64,000 nt of DNA from Pyrrhosoma nymphula (taxonomy: Eukaryota; Arthropoda; Insecta; Odonata; Coenagrionidae): positions 13,749,941 through 13,813,940 of the forward strand of contig OY754339.1 of assembly GCA_963573305.1 (NCBI GenBank), given 5' to 3'. Both the position numbers and the translations under genes were made by a program. This document shows, piece by piece, positions 23,720 through 35,317 of the stretch. The number at the start of each line of letters is the position of its first letter. Position 1 is the first letter of the stretch. The notes below the pieces were generated by a model. That model was given only the letters and a program-made list of their open reading frames with translations, searched no databases and was not told the DNA's origin.

Positions 23720-24840
23720 AGGATTACCATTTCCTTAACATGCGTTCGATTTCAAGCGATGGAAGTGCCCTCCGCGGCCGAGCGGGACATGCCCAGCTTC
23801 CAAGAGTGCTAACGCCACTCTACGGTCAGGACTCGCGAATCAGATCGTGGTTCCGGGGGTGCTGGAAGAGATTGATTGACGTCGTCTCGCTCTGCCCCCC
23901 TCCCCCCCATCCTCCCATTTCATACCCGATATAGAGGATATGCGGGGAGGCCGAGGAAGCACACGAAGGCGGGCGATATTGGGAACGTCCAACCCACGAG
24001 AATGCCTTCCAAAACCCTTTTGCGCTTCCCGCGGGGGATGGAAATTGGGGTGGGAATGTCGGGGGGCCAAATGCCTCGGCGGGACGGATGGGGCGGAGTG
24101 AAGGGCGGGGGCAGGAGGCTTCTCCCCGCCCCCCACCCCTCTCTCGCCCCTGCCTCCACGGGCCTCCGCCACCGCCTCCCTGCGGGACGGTCGATTCCAA
24201 CGGGAAGGGGTTGGGCCCTCTCCTCTCGTCGCACCAGGATGGCAAGGGGGGGCAGAGGGGAGGGGCATGACGGGGGCCCCTACTACTTACACTTCTACTC
24301 CCTCGAGTGTACCGTGGGGCGGTGTCGGATAAGCCTTCCTTTAGCACGGGGGTGGGAGGGGATTTTCGAGGTTCTCTTTCCTATTCTCCTCCCAGCCTGC
24401 TCGGCTATTGCACGGACCTTATGCATCCCGGGCGCCGCGCCGGCGTGTATGTTGGGGGGTGGGGGGACGGACGACCTTAAGTCGACCTGTAGGGGGGGGG
24501 GGCTCCGGGGGTGGGGGGGTGTTGGATTTCCACCCCTCTCTTTCTCTGTACCCCCGAACAGACCCCACTCGTGCATTCCTGCACCGCGCCAGGATTTCGG
24601 GATTCCAGGGACGAAAGGGAAGGGTGGAGGAAGTGTGGAGAGGGATTGTTGGGGGGTTGAGGGGAGGGGACTGGGATAGGACAGGACGTGCCTTTCATTG
24701 GAGGGAGGGATAGACGTGTGGGGGATGAATTGACTCTCGCGGACGGAGCAGGGTGGTGAAGATGGGTAGGCGCGGTGGGTGACGGTGGTGCGGTACGGTC
24801 TCGGATGGTGTAAGGTGGTGGTGACCGAACCCACTCGATC
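23720..24840. other. long GC-rich island with G and C runs
   Basis: About 1.1 kb of strongly G/C-skewed sequence with many runs of 5 or more G. The 267-codon plus frame (23876-24679) and several minus frames of 100-180 codons translate to Arg/Gly/Pro/Ser-rich chains without domain-like patterns. All are explained by low stop density in GC-rich DNA. A promoter or CpG-type island is possible. No coding exon with splice signals could be defended. Confidence 0.5.
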
Positions 24841-26608
24841 AGTGGTGAGCTTGTAATGTCCGGCTTGGTGCGATTCGACACATGTTCGGGTGCACTATCC
24901 TCCTCAAATTCAGGAAGTGACGTCAAAACCTAAGCCTTTGGACCAACTTTACGCAGGCCATGATACTACAAATACGTGGGTAGGACGTTCTCGTGACAAA
25001 AATGATTCCGTTTTGCGCATGACGTCATCCGGATCCCAGGAGAAGCAGACGAGTAGAGAATTAGCAAGGGAATAATAGATGAAAGCTTCGATAATTTTGT
25101 TTATAGCAACGACATAATGGAGTCAAGTTGATATTTAATTACATTACTGATATATAACATGTTTGTATGATCTAGCGCTTTCCCGGCGCACTTGATGTAT
25201 GATTTTTTCTCGGTAAGTCCACCGGGTTAGACTCTCCATACTAAACAGTATGCCAGACATACTGGATAAACGGGCCAGTATAGAAAGCCTAACCCGCTTG
25301 AAAACCCGAAAAGAATTCATACATATACCACATTTCATCGGTATAGCCAGTATATTTGTACTTTGAGAATACAAATCTTTTTGACAGAGGAAATAACCCT
25401 AGCAACAATTTATTTACGAATAAAATTTGAAACTTTGACTATTTTGAACATTAAAGTTTTCTTGTTTCCGGAAATCCTGGACTCGCTTTGCCCGCGTAGA
25501 TGTAACAATTAAAAAAAACTTCTCTTCCCTCATATGTTTACTTCTCTTCCCTCGCATTTATGTTGTATCCAAAATGCCACACAAGTGTCAAATACACAAT
25601 GCAAACTCTGTGACTAGATGTAATCCAAACTACGTCACAAAGTTCGACCCAATCGATGCGCATCGACCTACCTTGTATTAGTAGTACCATGACGTAGGCG
25701 AAAGTGTTGGTATAGGTGTAGTGAAACTTGGTGGCACCCCCCATTGGAGAGTTTGAGGTCAGCAAGGATGAATCGGGCGAGTGAATGAGCTGGCCATAAG
25801 TACCGGAGGACTCTCGTTGGATATCTCTCTCTCTCTAAGGGATCCTCGAACTCTTTCGATCACCTCCCTTGGATGCTTTACTCTCTCCCTGACGGATTGT
25901 TCTCCACAAGCAAGTGCCACCAATTTCTGCAGCACATATGTGGAATAGATAGATGCGAGGCTTACTTACTTGCCAGTGGTCTCGATGGCGTCTGATTTGG
26001 TGCAAAGGGAAGTGAACATGTTAAGTGATCGTGAGTGTAAAACCAATGATCCGCGTGCTAGTTATTTTTCCATTTCTGAGAGAGTCAAAACTGTTATCAT
26101 GCTTCTTGGTTGCCTGATTACCTTCCCTTTGTGTGATAAGATTTATATTTATCGCGTTTCCACCAGAAATTCTAGGGTAACGGCTGCTATCACTCATTCG
26201 TTTGACGTGTTAATCGATCATAATATGCTTGTACTAGCGCTTGTTGTCAGGTCCACTTCACAAGTTCAGCTCTGGTTCTAACTATAAGTATATACGACTT
26301 ATGCACTAAGGAGGAGGTACCTACACCTACCTTAAATGGAAATCGGCCAAGATCTTCGGCCGTCTTCCCTTAAAGCGTCCTGAGGTTATGATTTTCCATC
26401 AAAATCAATGAATCAAATAATAAAAAAACAGATAATCTTGAAGTATTCGAGGTAAGCGCTTCAGAATCTGGGTGGCGGACTTTTCTTGCGGCGCTGTGGT
26501 CTTTAGAAGGCGCCCAGATCCACACATAACTCCGTGGGTGGACGATTAGTGATTCAGTTGAAGAGTCCCCATTTTGGGGAAATATATTTCACGCGAACTC
26601 CAAATAGA
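24841..26608. other. no gene seen; spacer
   Basis: The plus frame 25970-26281 (103 codons) and smaller minus frames are not recognisable. A weak inverted pair (gggttaga / ctaaccc) sits at about 25224 and 25290. Confidence 0.4.
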
Positions 26609-26616
26609 ACAGCAGC

Positions 26617-27970
26617 CAAGGGCGTATCCAGCTTAAAACTGAAGGTGGGCAACTTTCTAAATTCAGCCTCATGGAAGAGGGGGTGACATGCAATAATATA
26701 CATTAACAAAAGGAAGAACAGTAAAAACCATTTAAACATAATTTAAAAAAATAATTCTTGAAAAATAGTTTGCGAGGATTAGCTGCGATTTTTTAACTAC
26801 AGCTTCCAGTAATTGCTCCTTGTTTGCGAAAACCCATTGACGGTGAATGCTTAGCTTTGTTAACCCATTTAACGTATTTTCACCAATAGTTGATCTTAGT
26901 TATGTTTTAATTCGGCGAAGGGAGCAGAATGAGCGCGCAATAGAGCTTGTTGTGCATGTCAGTGAGAGCATAATATCAGTATCGCCTTTGTAATGGTCGG
27001 GAAAAACAATTTGCTCTTTTTAAAAACTTCAATGTCTGGCGCTTCCTGTACCTCATTCCACGTTTTAAACCTCAATTCCCTTTCTCCACCGATGCCTTCC
27101 AAATTGTAAAAAGTTGTACAAGATGAAATAACTTTATTCCAATTCCCCAAAGAAACATCTCTCAAGTAGCTTGGATGGAAATATGTCAATGAAAATGCAG
27201 GCAATTTATCTGCCGAAAATCTGACTCCTAAAGATGATATGAAGGAATTCACCTAAAGAATTATTAGTGAGCTTCTCCAAAATTCAGATGGAATTCTGGC
27301 TGGGGGGTTGCTTCTATGCTTTTGTCGGCCAGCAACGCGAGTGGCAGTTATATCAGCATTTAAATTCTTTGCAATATCGCCTGCTTCTTTCAAAACGTCA
27401 GCTGTGACGTTCTCCACATTTTCCCGATAATCTCTTAGCACGTCGAGAATAGTTCGAATGTGTTGGTTGGCTTTGACTATGTCTTTGATTGAAGTGTATT
27501 TGCGATGGGTTCCAGTATAGCGGAATACTTCGCAATTAATGCTTCTGACACAACAAATTCTTCTGACAACAAATCTGACCGCCGTGGCATGCATTTAGGA
27601 TGCATTCTTTCGTGTTACTGCATTTCCCTCTCCATCTAATGTTTCTAATGCTTCAACAATATCGACGAAGTGGTCCTTAAAACACAGATGCTATTATATT
27701 TCTCTGACCATCTAGTCTCACACAATGGAGGAATGTTTGCAATAAGCTATTGTCGTAAGACGGACTCACGAAAAAATGTGGATACCTCCTTGATAGTTCA
27801 AATGCAGTTTCGAATTTATGGAATGACGTTTAAGTCGTTCACGACAATATCTAGCTTCTGCGAGGAGCAATGGAACCTTGTTGTTTATATTTGTTGCTAT
27901 TTTTTAAAAAAGTTTCCACGTTGGAAGGAGGTAGAAGCTGCCCCTACTTGCCCCCCTGGATAAGCCGTTG
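26617..27970 (-). mobile_element. hAT transposon, degenerate, with 8-bp target duplication
   Basis: The left terminal repeat caagggcgtatccag (26617-26631) and right terminal repeat ctggataagccgttg (27956-27970) are imperfect inverted copies. ACAGCAGC stands on both sides, at 26609-26616 and 27971-27978. An exact 8-bp duplication is the hallmark of hAT insertion. The 1354-bp element contains a broken transposase on the minus strand. The N-terminal part of the usual protein (BED/TTF-type zinc finger region) is missing, so it is an internally deleted copy. Confidence 0.9.
26740..27830 (-). pseudogene. hAT (ZMYM1/DUF4371-like) transposase, broken
   Basis: Reading down the minus strand, the blocks run in family order. 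VSTFFRESVLRQ is followed by a stop and then PLCETRWSEKYNS. Next comes FKDHFVDIVEALETLDGEG, then a long frame (27594-27253) ending GRQKHRSNPPARIPSEFWRS. A further frame (27252-26959) has SFISSLGVRFSADKL and FFPTITKAILIL. The dimerisation region near 26930-26800 reads SIARSFCSLRRIKT, then LRSTIGENTLNGLTKLSIH. Stops and frame changes separate these blocks. The family cuts and pastes DNA as a dimer through this C-terminal domain. This copy cannot make it. Confidence 0.85.
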
Positions 27971-27978
27971 ACAGCAGC

Positions 27979-28691
27979 TATTTAGTAATAGAGCATCTTT
28001 CGTTGGTTCGATGATTATCGGTGTACGCAAAATAAAATTTCCTTCAAAATGAATCCAACCGCATCGTTCTACGCCCCATGGTTTAAAAGTTATGCATCTT
28101 TTAACATATTGCCAGAATTCGCGGGATTGCAGCAATACCCTACTATTTATTTTCACTTTCGAAGGCTGTACCTTTTGTCTTATCTCAATTTTGACGACAG
28201 TTTTACTTCTTGGAATTCAATTTCCTTCAAAACTACGCCAACATTGTTGCTCTTAGTCTCTTAGTTTATGAAATAACCACCTTTTAAAATACCCCGGAAT
28301 TTTTATGAAAATGGGTCGAATTTCGACTTTCTTCTACACATGAACCGGATTCTCGACCACTTTTAGATGAGTTTACCGGTTTAAAATTTTGCAGTGACCT
28401 GTATTTTAACACTTTACACGAGTTTCAGTGTAGAAAACTGAAGTAGTAGTCTTTTTTATATAGTCAAATCTTTTCAGATTAATAACAACCGGTTGCTACG
28501 GTAACATATGCCAAGATTCATTCGTATAGCAAAACCTTTTAACTCAGGCTTACAGGTTATACACAAAATTTAAAAATATGAAAGAAACAAATCGGTTTCA
28601 TAATGAAAAAAATGCATTTCCAACTAAAATAAGCAATTATGAAAGGTTGCGGAATATTAAATAAAATTGTACAAATTTAATTATATTTTGA
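27979..28691. other. no gene seen; old repeat-like spacer
   Basis: About 28030-28200 (caaaatgaatccaaccgcat and following) has the look of a dispersed element end, but I cannot name it. The hAT landed at its left side. No ORF is supported. Confidence 0.35.
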
Positions 28692-28942
28692 GGACCTGAG
28701 AGTCAAAGTAATACAAGTAACAAAAATACGAAAAATGATTTAAGTGCATATTTTCTAAGTTGGCACCGTCGGGTACGTCAGGTAACAACAGGAAAAATAA
28801 TACAAGTGTTTGCCGTATGGTGCTGCGATCTAACCGCCGAACACTTAAGCTACTATGCTTTTTGTCAATACTTACCGGAGTAAAGTGATACAGGTGACAC
28901 TGGACGATGTTTGTTACTTGTATTACTTTGACTCTCAGGCCC
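28692..28942. mobile_element. short MITE with perfect 30-bp terminal inverted repeats
   Basis: The 30 bases at 28695-28724 (cctgagagtcaaagtaat onward) are exactly complementary to 28910-28939. A further 3 bases outside nearly match. Total length is about 250 bp, with no coding capacity. Perfect ends imply a young or recently homogenised copy. The flanks give no clear target duplication, so the superfamily is not assigned. Confidence 0.8.
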
Positions 28943-29150
28943 CCAATATTATACGTACTGATTTCGATAGCGAATAGGTTAAAAAGTTGCTGCACATAGA
29001 GTGTAACCAAATTTGAGCAATTATGGATATTTCGGATGAAAATGTAATTTGAAGTTAACTGACATGTACATTTAAAGCATAAATCGGTCTAATAAACTTG
29101 AGTGATATGAATCCGTCCATCGCTGATATACCTATGCACTTCCTACAATA

Positions 29151-29740
29151 CGAGGTGTGATAAAAAAATAACGGGAATTTTTAAATTTCGCGGGCTTTAT
29201 ACTTCCGGTTTTCAATAATTCCAACTTCCTGTCATATGGTCGTACGGTCAATAAGGAATATTACCCGGAAGTTATACGCCGTTTGGATGAAGCAATCCGA
29301 CGAAAACGCCCAGAATTGTGGCAAATAACTCATGGAAATTACACCACGATAATGCTTCCGCTCACACCTCACTGCTTATTCGTGATTTTTTGGTATAAAA
29401 AACAAATCGTTATTTTACCTCAGCCACCGTATTCACCGGGCATAGCCCTCTTTGAATTCTTTCTATTCCCGAGGCTGAAGAGAACCATGAAAGGACGACG
29501 TTTTTCCTCCATTGATGAGATAAAAACAGAATCGCTGATGGAGCTGAACTCTATACCAAAAAATGAGTTCCAGAAGTGCTTGGAAAAACCGCTGGCACAA
29601 GTGTGTTATATCTATGGGGGATTACTTTTATAAGTAAGGATACACTTTTATTAGTCAAAGGGGACAAAATTGATATCGATTAATAAATAAATATTCTTTA
29701 AGAAAAACGAAAATTCCCGTAATTTTTTTATAACACCTCG
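29151..29740 (+). mobile_element. mariner-family transposon, internally deleted
   Basis: The terminal inverted repeats begin cgaggtgt at 29151 and end acacctcg at 29740. They agree for about 31 bases with two mismatches (ata-aaaaaaat-acgggaatttt). TA stands on both sides (29149-29150 and 29741-29742), as expected for Tc1/mariner insertion. At 590 bp it is under half the usual 1.3 kb. Only the transposase C-terminal third remains. Confidence 0.92.
29265..29633 (+). pseudogene. mariner transposase C-terminal remnant
   Basis: NKEYYPEVIRRLDEAIRRK is followed, in another frame, by LHHDNASAHTSLLIRDFLV (29339-29396), which carries the second catalytic Asp at 29348-29350. The main frame then reads LPQPPYSPGIALFEFFLFPR and KGRRFSSIDEIK. 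The third catalytic Asp of the DD34D triad is Gly here (29439-29441). The distance between the two positions is about 14 bases shorter than 34 intervening codons would need, consistent with the frameshift. It is inactive. Confidence 0.88.
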
Positions 29741-29742
29741 TA

Positions 29743-30880
29743 TGTTGAATCACTTCAAATATTAAAGTATTAGAATAAATACACACATGCTTTCCCTAAA
29801 TATTAAATAGACTGATGAAAATAACTTTGTACATTGTCAAAAGAAATTACATGTACATATCAGAGATATGCAATAACTTCCACCATTATTTCTGCAATGC
29901 GTTATAAAATTTATAAATATTCATAGAGGTAAGGTTTATAAATAAGATCAATTATAAATTGAAAATTATTTTATTTGACCTGACCAATTATGTTTTATTG
30001 GTTGGGGAATGACACAGAATTTATTGGTGCAGTTATGAGCAGCACAGCTCTTAACAATGTTTATCCACGTGTTTACTAAATACTATGTTTCAATTAAATA
30101 ACGGTGACTTGTAATCAACCTCAACATAATAATATGCCAATCACGACAGGCCCTTCTGATAATTGTCGTGTTATACCACTTCTACTATTTCCACAACAAT
30201 AGCGGCCACAGGAAGGTTCAGTTTATTCCGCAACAGCAGCGCTCTAGGGAAGTGAAATTATTATTTATAATGCCTTTGACGGCACCTGATATATTCATAT
30301 GTCATTTGTCGCTCTCGGAACGCGTTCGTCGCCCTCTAGTACTTCCTTTGTTTTCTGTCTTCTCCATTCTTCGGGATGAGATTGATGGAATGAGGTATTA
30401 GTCGGAGGGTTTTCACGTCGTTAAAATTTATGAAAGGATAACCCTTCGAACAATTCAAAATTAATATTATATCGCCCTAATTGATGTCTACGATTGTTGC
30501 TCATTGTCAAGGTAACCGTTGGCCAAAATTCACATCGATTTCTCGAGATATCAGTAGCATCACATTTTAACATCGTCTCCCTTGCAACTCACGAGCGGTA
30601 AAACGCTTCCCAACTCTTTTTTTCAACCAGACGTTTTTTATTCCCAACTAAACAAGGACTAAAAATATATGCTCAGAAATATAAATTTTTTTCAGAAATA
30701 GAAACGTTTTTAGAAAACATAAAATCAGAAATTAGAATTGTTTTGCATAAAAACCTTCGAACAAATTAGTTATGCCACTTGTAACGGTGATCGTTGCCAC
30801 AATTGAAGCAGAGAAATTGCTCTATCCTTTTTCTTTTTGAGCAAAGCCCACAATCGATATTGCGTAGGTCACCATTCACC
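29743..30880. other. no gene seen; spacer
   Basis: AT-rich. Short random frames only. Confidence 0.45.
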
Positions 30881-30888
30881 ATTTATAC
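30881..30888 (+). promoter_or_regulatory. possible TATA box upstream of candidate exon
   Basis: ATTTATAC followed by a CpG-rich stretch (ccgcggcgctcc). It lies about 230 bases before the ATG at 31113. No clear initiator about 30 bases downstream, so this is suggestive only. Confidence 0.25.
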
Positions 30889-31112
30889 CCGCGGCGCTCC
30901 GACCCTGAATGCATGTGAATGAATGCCAACGATTGAAGCATTCGCGCGGAGCGAGGGTGAAAGTGTTCCAGGCGCGACTGGACTGACCCGAGGAAGAATT
31001 GAAGGACTGTGTTCTCGATTCCCCAACGGCCTTTGTCTCTCCTCCTCCCCTGTGTCACTCCACCGCCCTCCGCTGCCATCTATGACCACATTACTCCTTC
31101 AAACTCACACTC

Positions 31113-31190
31113 ATGTGGATTCCGGAGACTGCTGACGTTGCAACCGTCGCCGCCCTGACTGCCCTAATTGCTGCTCTACCCCTGACTTCG
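31113..31190 (+). CDS. candidate first coding exon with hydrophobic leader
   Basis: From ATG 31113 the frame gives 26 residues, ending exactly at a consensus splice donor (cg|gtgagt, 31191-31196) in phase 0. Residues 9-25 (VATVAALTALIAALPLT) form a hydrophobic segment that could be a signal peptide or membrane anchor. The N-terminal part is acidic rather than basic, which argues against a classical signal peptide. The upstream 250 bases are CpG-richer than their surroundings. No downstream exon can be identified in the window and no family is recognised. It could be chance. Confidence 0.3.
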
Positions 31191-31196
31191 GTGAGT

Positions 31197-32395
31197 TTTT
31201 TAATATTCCATGACCAAAAAGACATTCGTGCTACGTCCACAGGGTTTCCCTCCACACTATTTTCAATTTGCCTTCATCAAAACACCGCAACATGGTGTGA
31301 CACGGGGTAATGTGTGAGGGTCGCTGGAGACTCGTGATGTCATTTGATGTTCCGCGGACCTACGGCGAAGTTTACATATTATTTTCAGTTTTGGTTAGTA
31401 GGTGCTTTTTTGTTGTTGTTCCGAATAATTCAATTGAAATCGATAATGCTATTAGGCTTCTCACCAGGATTTCTGGATTATATTGGTCTGAATATTAATT
31501 GGCAGTTTCTTGCGCATAGTATTAGTTTAATATGTCCATTGCATTTTAATTCTATCCCTCTATTAATATCCCTCAAATTTCATATGCCTGAATCCCGCAT
31601 ATGTTATCCCTAAGTAACGCGTCGTATTACTTATTAAATCAGCTGATTTGTACTCTCAGCCTTTTCAAGCAATTTGTCGTGTAACCGAGCAACTTACCTT
31701 CGTGGACACTATTATTAAACCTAAATGCGTGGGAATTTAATTTTTCACGTCTTATAGGAGCATATGTTTCTGATATGCAACCATATCTGCCATTGAACTG
31801 TTTAACTTTCGAAAAATTTGAAAATGAAAATAAAGAACAAATAAAGATAGAACAGAAAAGGAAAAAAATGTAAAAATTGGCTCATCGATCGATGTTTAAA
31901 CAAGAGAAATAAAAAATCATAAGAGGACAGATGTCATATAACAACTGCCGCATTGAGGAGAGGTTTACGAGAAATGTTTGTGACATATTAAGAGACAATG
32001 CCCACTAGAATGAACAAGGCTACTGGAGTGTAAAGACGCGGTTACTTATCAGGTGATTGATGAATAGGGGCCAAAATTGGTAACTCCAATTTTAGGGAAA
32101 TGAGCTAATCTAGCAATTGTAAATATATTACGATTTGATTCCAAATGGGGCCTCCGGAGGAAAGAAGACGAGAGGAAAGGAAAAAAAATGAAGGGAGAAA
32201 GGGGTATAGCTGTAGAAGAGGCAGGGGTAGGGGGAGAGGAGTTCGGTGGGGGTAGGAGGGTTCTGGTGAGGGGACTCGAAGATGTGAATTTTGGTGAAAT
32301 GGAGAGCGCAGCAGGCATCGGCAGTGTTGGCTTCCTTCGTCAAATTAGCCCTCGTCTGAGGCGCTATCTGGGCTGTAAGCGTGTAGTTGGGTACG
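31197..32395. other. no gene seen; possible intron or spacer
   Basis: AT-rich. A G-rich patch lies at 32205-32280. Nothing supported. Confidence 0.4.
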
Positions 32396-32912
32396 TGGGC
32401 ACATGCTACTACTTCCACGAATATGTTGACACCATCCATGCCCCACTTGACGGGTTTGATTGAAAGGGTCCGGGTTGGAAGAAATGTGGATAAATGTCCG
32501 GCACATAAGGCTGCGGCCTTTTGTTGGAATATCTTCAGGTCGTCGATGGCCTACAAGGATGGGAGCGGAGCAACAGCGATAGCAACACTGGAGTCAAATG
32601 AACTCCAAGAGCAAACGCCCCAGTGGAAGGAGAATGCTCTGAAGAAACTCACGTCCGCGCACCAGTTGGGCCGATCTGAGTCTTTTTCTTTCGGGCTGCC
32701 CATCGAGTATTTATTTTCTCTTCTAAGATACACATTTGCACCCATTATTTATTGTCTAACCGTTCACGCATTTAACCACCGCGGCTACTGCGTCAGTTCC
32801 ACAAATAGCATTTTTGGTGAGTGGCGAATTTTCTACATCCCGGCCTCATTCAATCAAACCCGTGAAATCGGGCATCTACGTATTTGTGGAAGTTGTCACT
32901 TGCTTACAAACC
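32396..32912. repeat. inverted-repeat pair (~75-bp arms), possible foldback
   Basis: 32408-32478 and the reverse complement of 32840-32900 share acttccac.aatat, gacgggtttgattgaa and the following gg.ccggg, with indels. About 360 unrelated bases lie between. The 178-codon plus frame spanning this region shows no domain pattern. It could be an old terminal-inverted-repeat element. Confidence 0.5.
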
Positions 32913-34833
32913 GAGCGACCTAATCAAACGCCTTCACCACGCATTGTTCGGTGTGGATAGGGTGGAGAAGGCGGGGGGAAGACGGAATGGGCAATTTGGC
33001 AACCTGGCAAACGTTATTCGTGAAATATCAGTGAGAGAAGTGAGCTCATATCCGATATATAGTCACTCGTTGCTTTGCATTGTGATATTATATATATGTT
33101 TCTTTCTCATTCCCAATGAGCGACTAGTACATGGAAAATGTAAAGTCAAAGGCATTGGGATAGCTGTGTTGTATTTATAGCTCCCTCAAGAGTGATGAAT
33201 CTCATTTCTTGGGGGATGTCTCTGTCGGTGCGCCAAATAGTATGACTCTTTTCTCATTGCTGGAAGGTGTCAAACCTATTGCAGAGCCATGAGAATGGTC
33301 TTCGGGTATTTCTTAACTTTTTATTTTCTTTCATTCCATGAAATTCCATTATTTAATGATTATTATGATGGATTTTTTCATTTCTTTCTTCTTTTTATAT
33401 TTGATGGTTTTTTTATATGGTTAATGTTCTATTAGTAAGGGTTTAATGGAGGGATGGGTAGGACGGTAATTGATTTGTTATGGACGGGAGAGGACGAGTG
33501 GAGGTTATTGTTTTAGGTTCAATCAGTCTGGGGGTGGAGGTAGAAGAGCATAAGGGAGTGAATTTCATAATTTCGAGGCTTTTCGAATAGGGGTGATTAT
33601 TTTATTGGACGAGCAGGTGACAGAGGGTGACGAAGAATCTGCACGTATAGGATAAATGTGGATGTTGAAGGGACTCAGAACCGCACCTTGTGGCACTCCA
33701 GTTTATATAGTTCAGGGACAGAATTACAAGCACGGACTCGTCGTATACGTATTTTTAGAGTTAAATCAAAGATTAATCCAAATTGCCAATTAAACCAGTT
33801 GAAAGTTGGAGTCTCATTTTCTCTGCTTCTACTGGCAATTAAGATTAATCTTAAATTTATTTAGCTGCTAATTGTTCTCTTCGTGATGTATATTATGGCC
33901 CTCCAGACAAGAGAAGACTAATTTTCTCTGCTTCTATCGACAATTACGATTAATATTTAATTAAATTAACAGCTCTCTTCTTGTATTTCGTGTGATTTTT
34001 ATTTATGCTGCATCATTCTCGCCGTAAGTTCAATGGATGATGCGCTAAATTTAATCAGTCGAGTGAAATGAGTGAGTATTGAAGCAAGTGCTTCTGACGC
34101 CAATCCTCGAGGGGGGTAGGGTCAACCCTCATATAAGGGGACACCCTTCCCGTTCGTCCTTTGGGAGTAGGACAACGGAGCGCGCGCAGCCTATTCCCCC
34201 CCTCCACCTCCCCTGCCCCCCCGCCCCCTTTTGAGGGCCGCACTGCCGTGGAGCGGGTCGCGCGCGCGCCCCCGATATCCCCGATTCTATTCTCTCTCCC
34301 GCTTCACTTCTACTCGCTGCCGCACAGAAGGGAGGAAAAATCAGGAGCAGATAATCCACAAATCTTCCTCGGCTAGGAATAAAAGGTAGAAATTAAATCT
34401 TCTTCAAGAATAGTTCTTGCTGTTTCAACTGCTACCATATAGCGTATCATTAGATTAAAGTAATTTACCGGTTAAACGTAGGTTTTATTGAAAGTCAGAG
34501 AAAATCCTCCAGATTGTTACACGTGTTAGGGCCCTATCTACCTCTAGCAACTCTTTCTTCATCTCCACGTTCGTCCTACCCTTCTTCATCCCGTCCATAA
34601 AACCTATTCTCTTTCTTCCCCTTCCCCGTTTGCCCTACATCCTTCTCCCTGTCTCCGCCTTGAGCATTACCATCGCCGCTCATTACCGCTTCCAGCCACC
34701 TACCCTGCCTCCCCCTAATCCCATTCAGAAATTTCCTCTCCTCACCAACCATGTCAAGTACTTCCTAATATGTCTTCCTTTCCGTCCATCGCACCTTATC
34801 CATCCTCCTCCACACCCAAATTTTGAAAGCCTT
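32913..34833. other. no gene seen; spacer with an ~80-bp tandem and a GC patch
   Basis: Two imperfect direct copies of about 80 bases (attttctctgcttcta...caatta.gattaat) lie at about 33811-33890 and 33915-33993. A CpG/C-rich patch at 34160-34290 gives compositional open frames. No gene is defended. Confidence 0.45.
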
Positions 34834-34847
34834 CAGCCTTCTCTCAC
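34834..34847. repeat. SINE target-site duplication, left
   Basis: CAGCCTTCTCTCAC, identical to 35093-35106. Confidence 0.85.
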
Positions 34848-35092
34848 ACTCACTCACTCAGTGATTCAACCCGAAGGTTGGTTTGGATAGTTGAGGGTAG
34901 AGCTCACCCCGGACTAAACCACAGGCGTGTGAATATCACACATTCAGGGTAGGGGGGCCAGTTCCTTTCCCTGGGCCACCTCGCACTCGGAGGATTTTTT
35001 GTTCTGGGGCGTCCAAAGGCTTCACCCGGATGTGAACCATGCACCCTTCGATCAGTAGACAAGCGCTCTACCCACTAGGCAACCACGCTCCC
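34848..35092 (-). mobile_element. tRNA-derived SINE with exact 14-bp target duplication
   Basis: Read on the minus strand from 35092, the element starts ggagcgtggttgcctagtgg. The A box lies at plus 35071-35085 and the B box (GGTTCACATCC) at plus 35028-35038, the spacing of a tRNA-type RNA polymerase III promoter. A roughly 150-base tRNA-unrelated body follows, and a (GAGT)n tail ends at 34848. CAGCCTTCTCTCAC stands on both sides (34834-34847 and 35093-35106), showing LINE-machinery insertion. The exact duplication and intact boxes indicate a fairly young copy. Confidence 0.9.
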
Positions 35093-35106
35093 CAGCCTTC
35101 TCTCAC
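35093..35106. repeat. SINE target-site duplication, right
   Basis: CAGCCTTCTCTCAC, identical to 34834-34847. Confidence 0.85.
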
Positions 35107-35317
35107 TAGATAGAAAATATGCACCATATGTGTATCACCAATGTCATCTTTAACTGTCGTAATGCTACTGCTTTATCATTTAGTTTTTACGAGAAACTAT
35201 TAGAGCATCTAGGTAAGGTTTCTTTAACGTTCTCTGTGAATTACAAAAAATAATATACATGGATAGTTTAACATGTCGTGTTAGGCATGCGATAATTATG
35301 TGTGAATAAAATTGCTC

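Noticed and set aside
23826..24926. Frames of 100-267 codons on both strands
   Set aside because: Overlapping frames in GC-rich low-complexity DNA with Pro/Gly/Arg/Ser bias. No domain pattern, and the long lengths follow from few stop codons.
32387..32923. 178-codon plus frame
   Set aside because: Runs across an inverted-repeat pair, has no domain-like conservation, and translation of the arms gives unrelated peptides.
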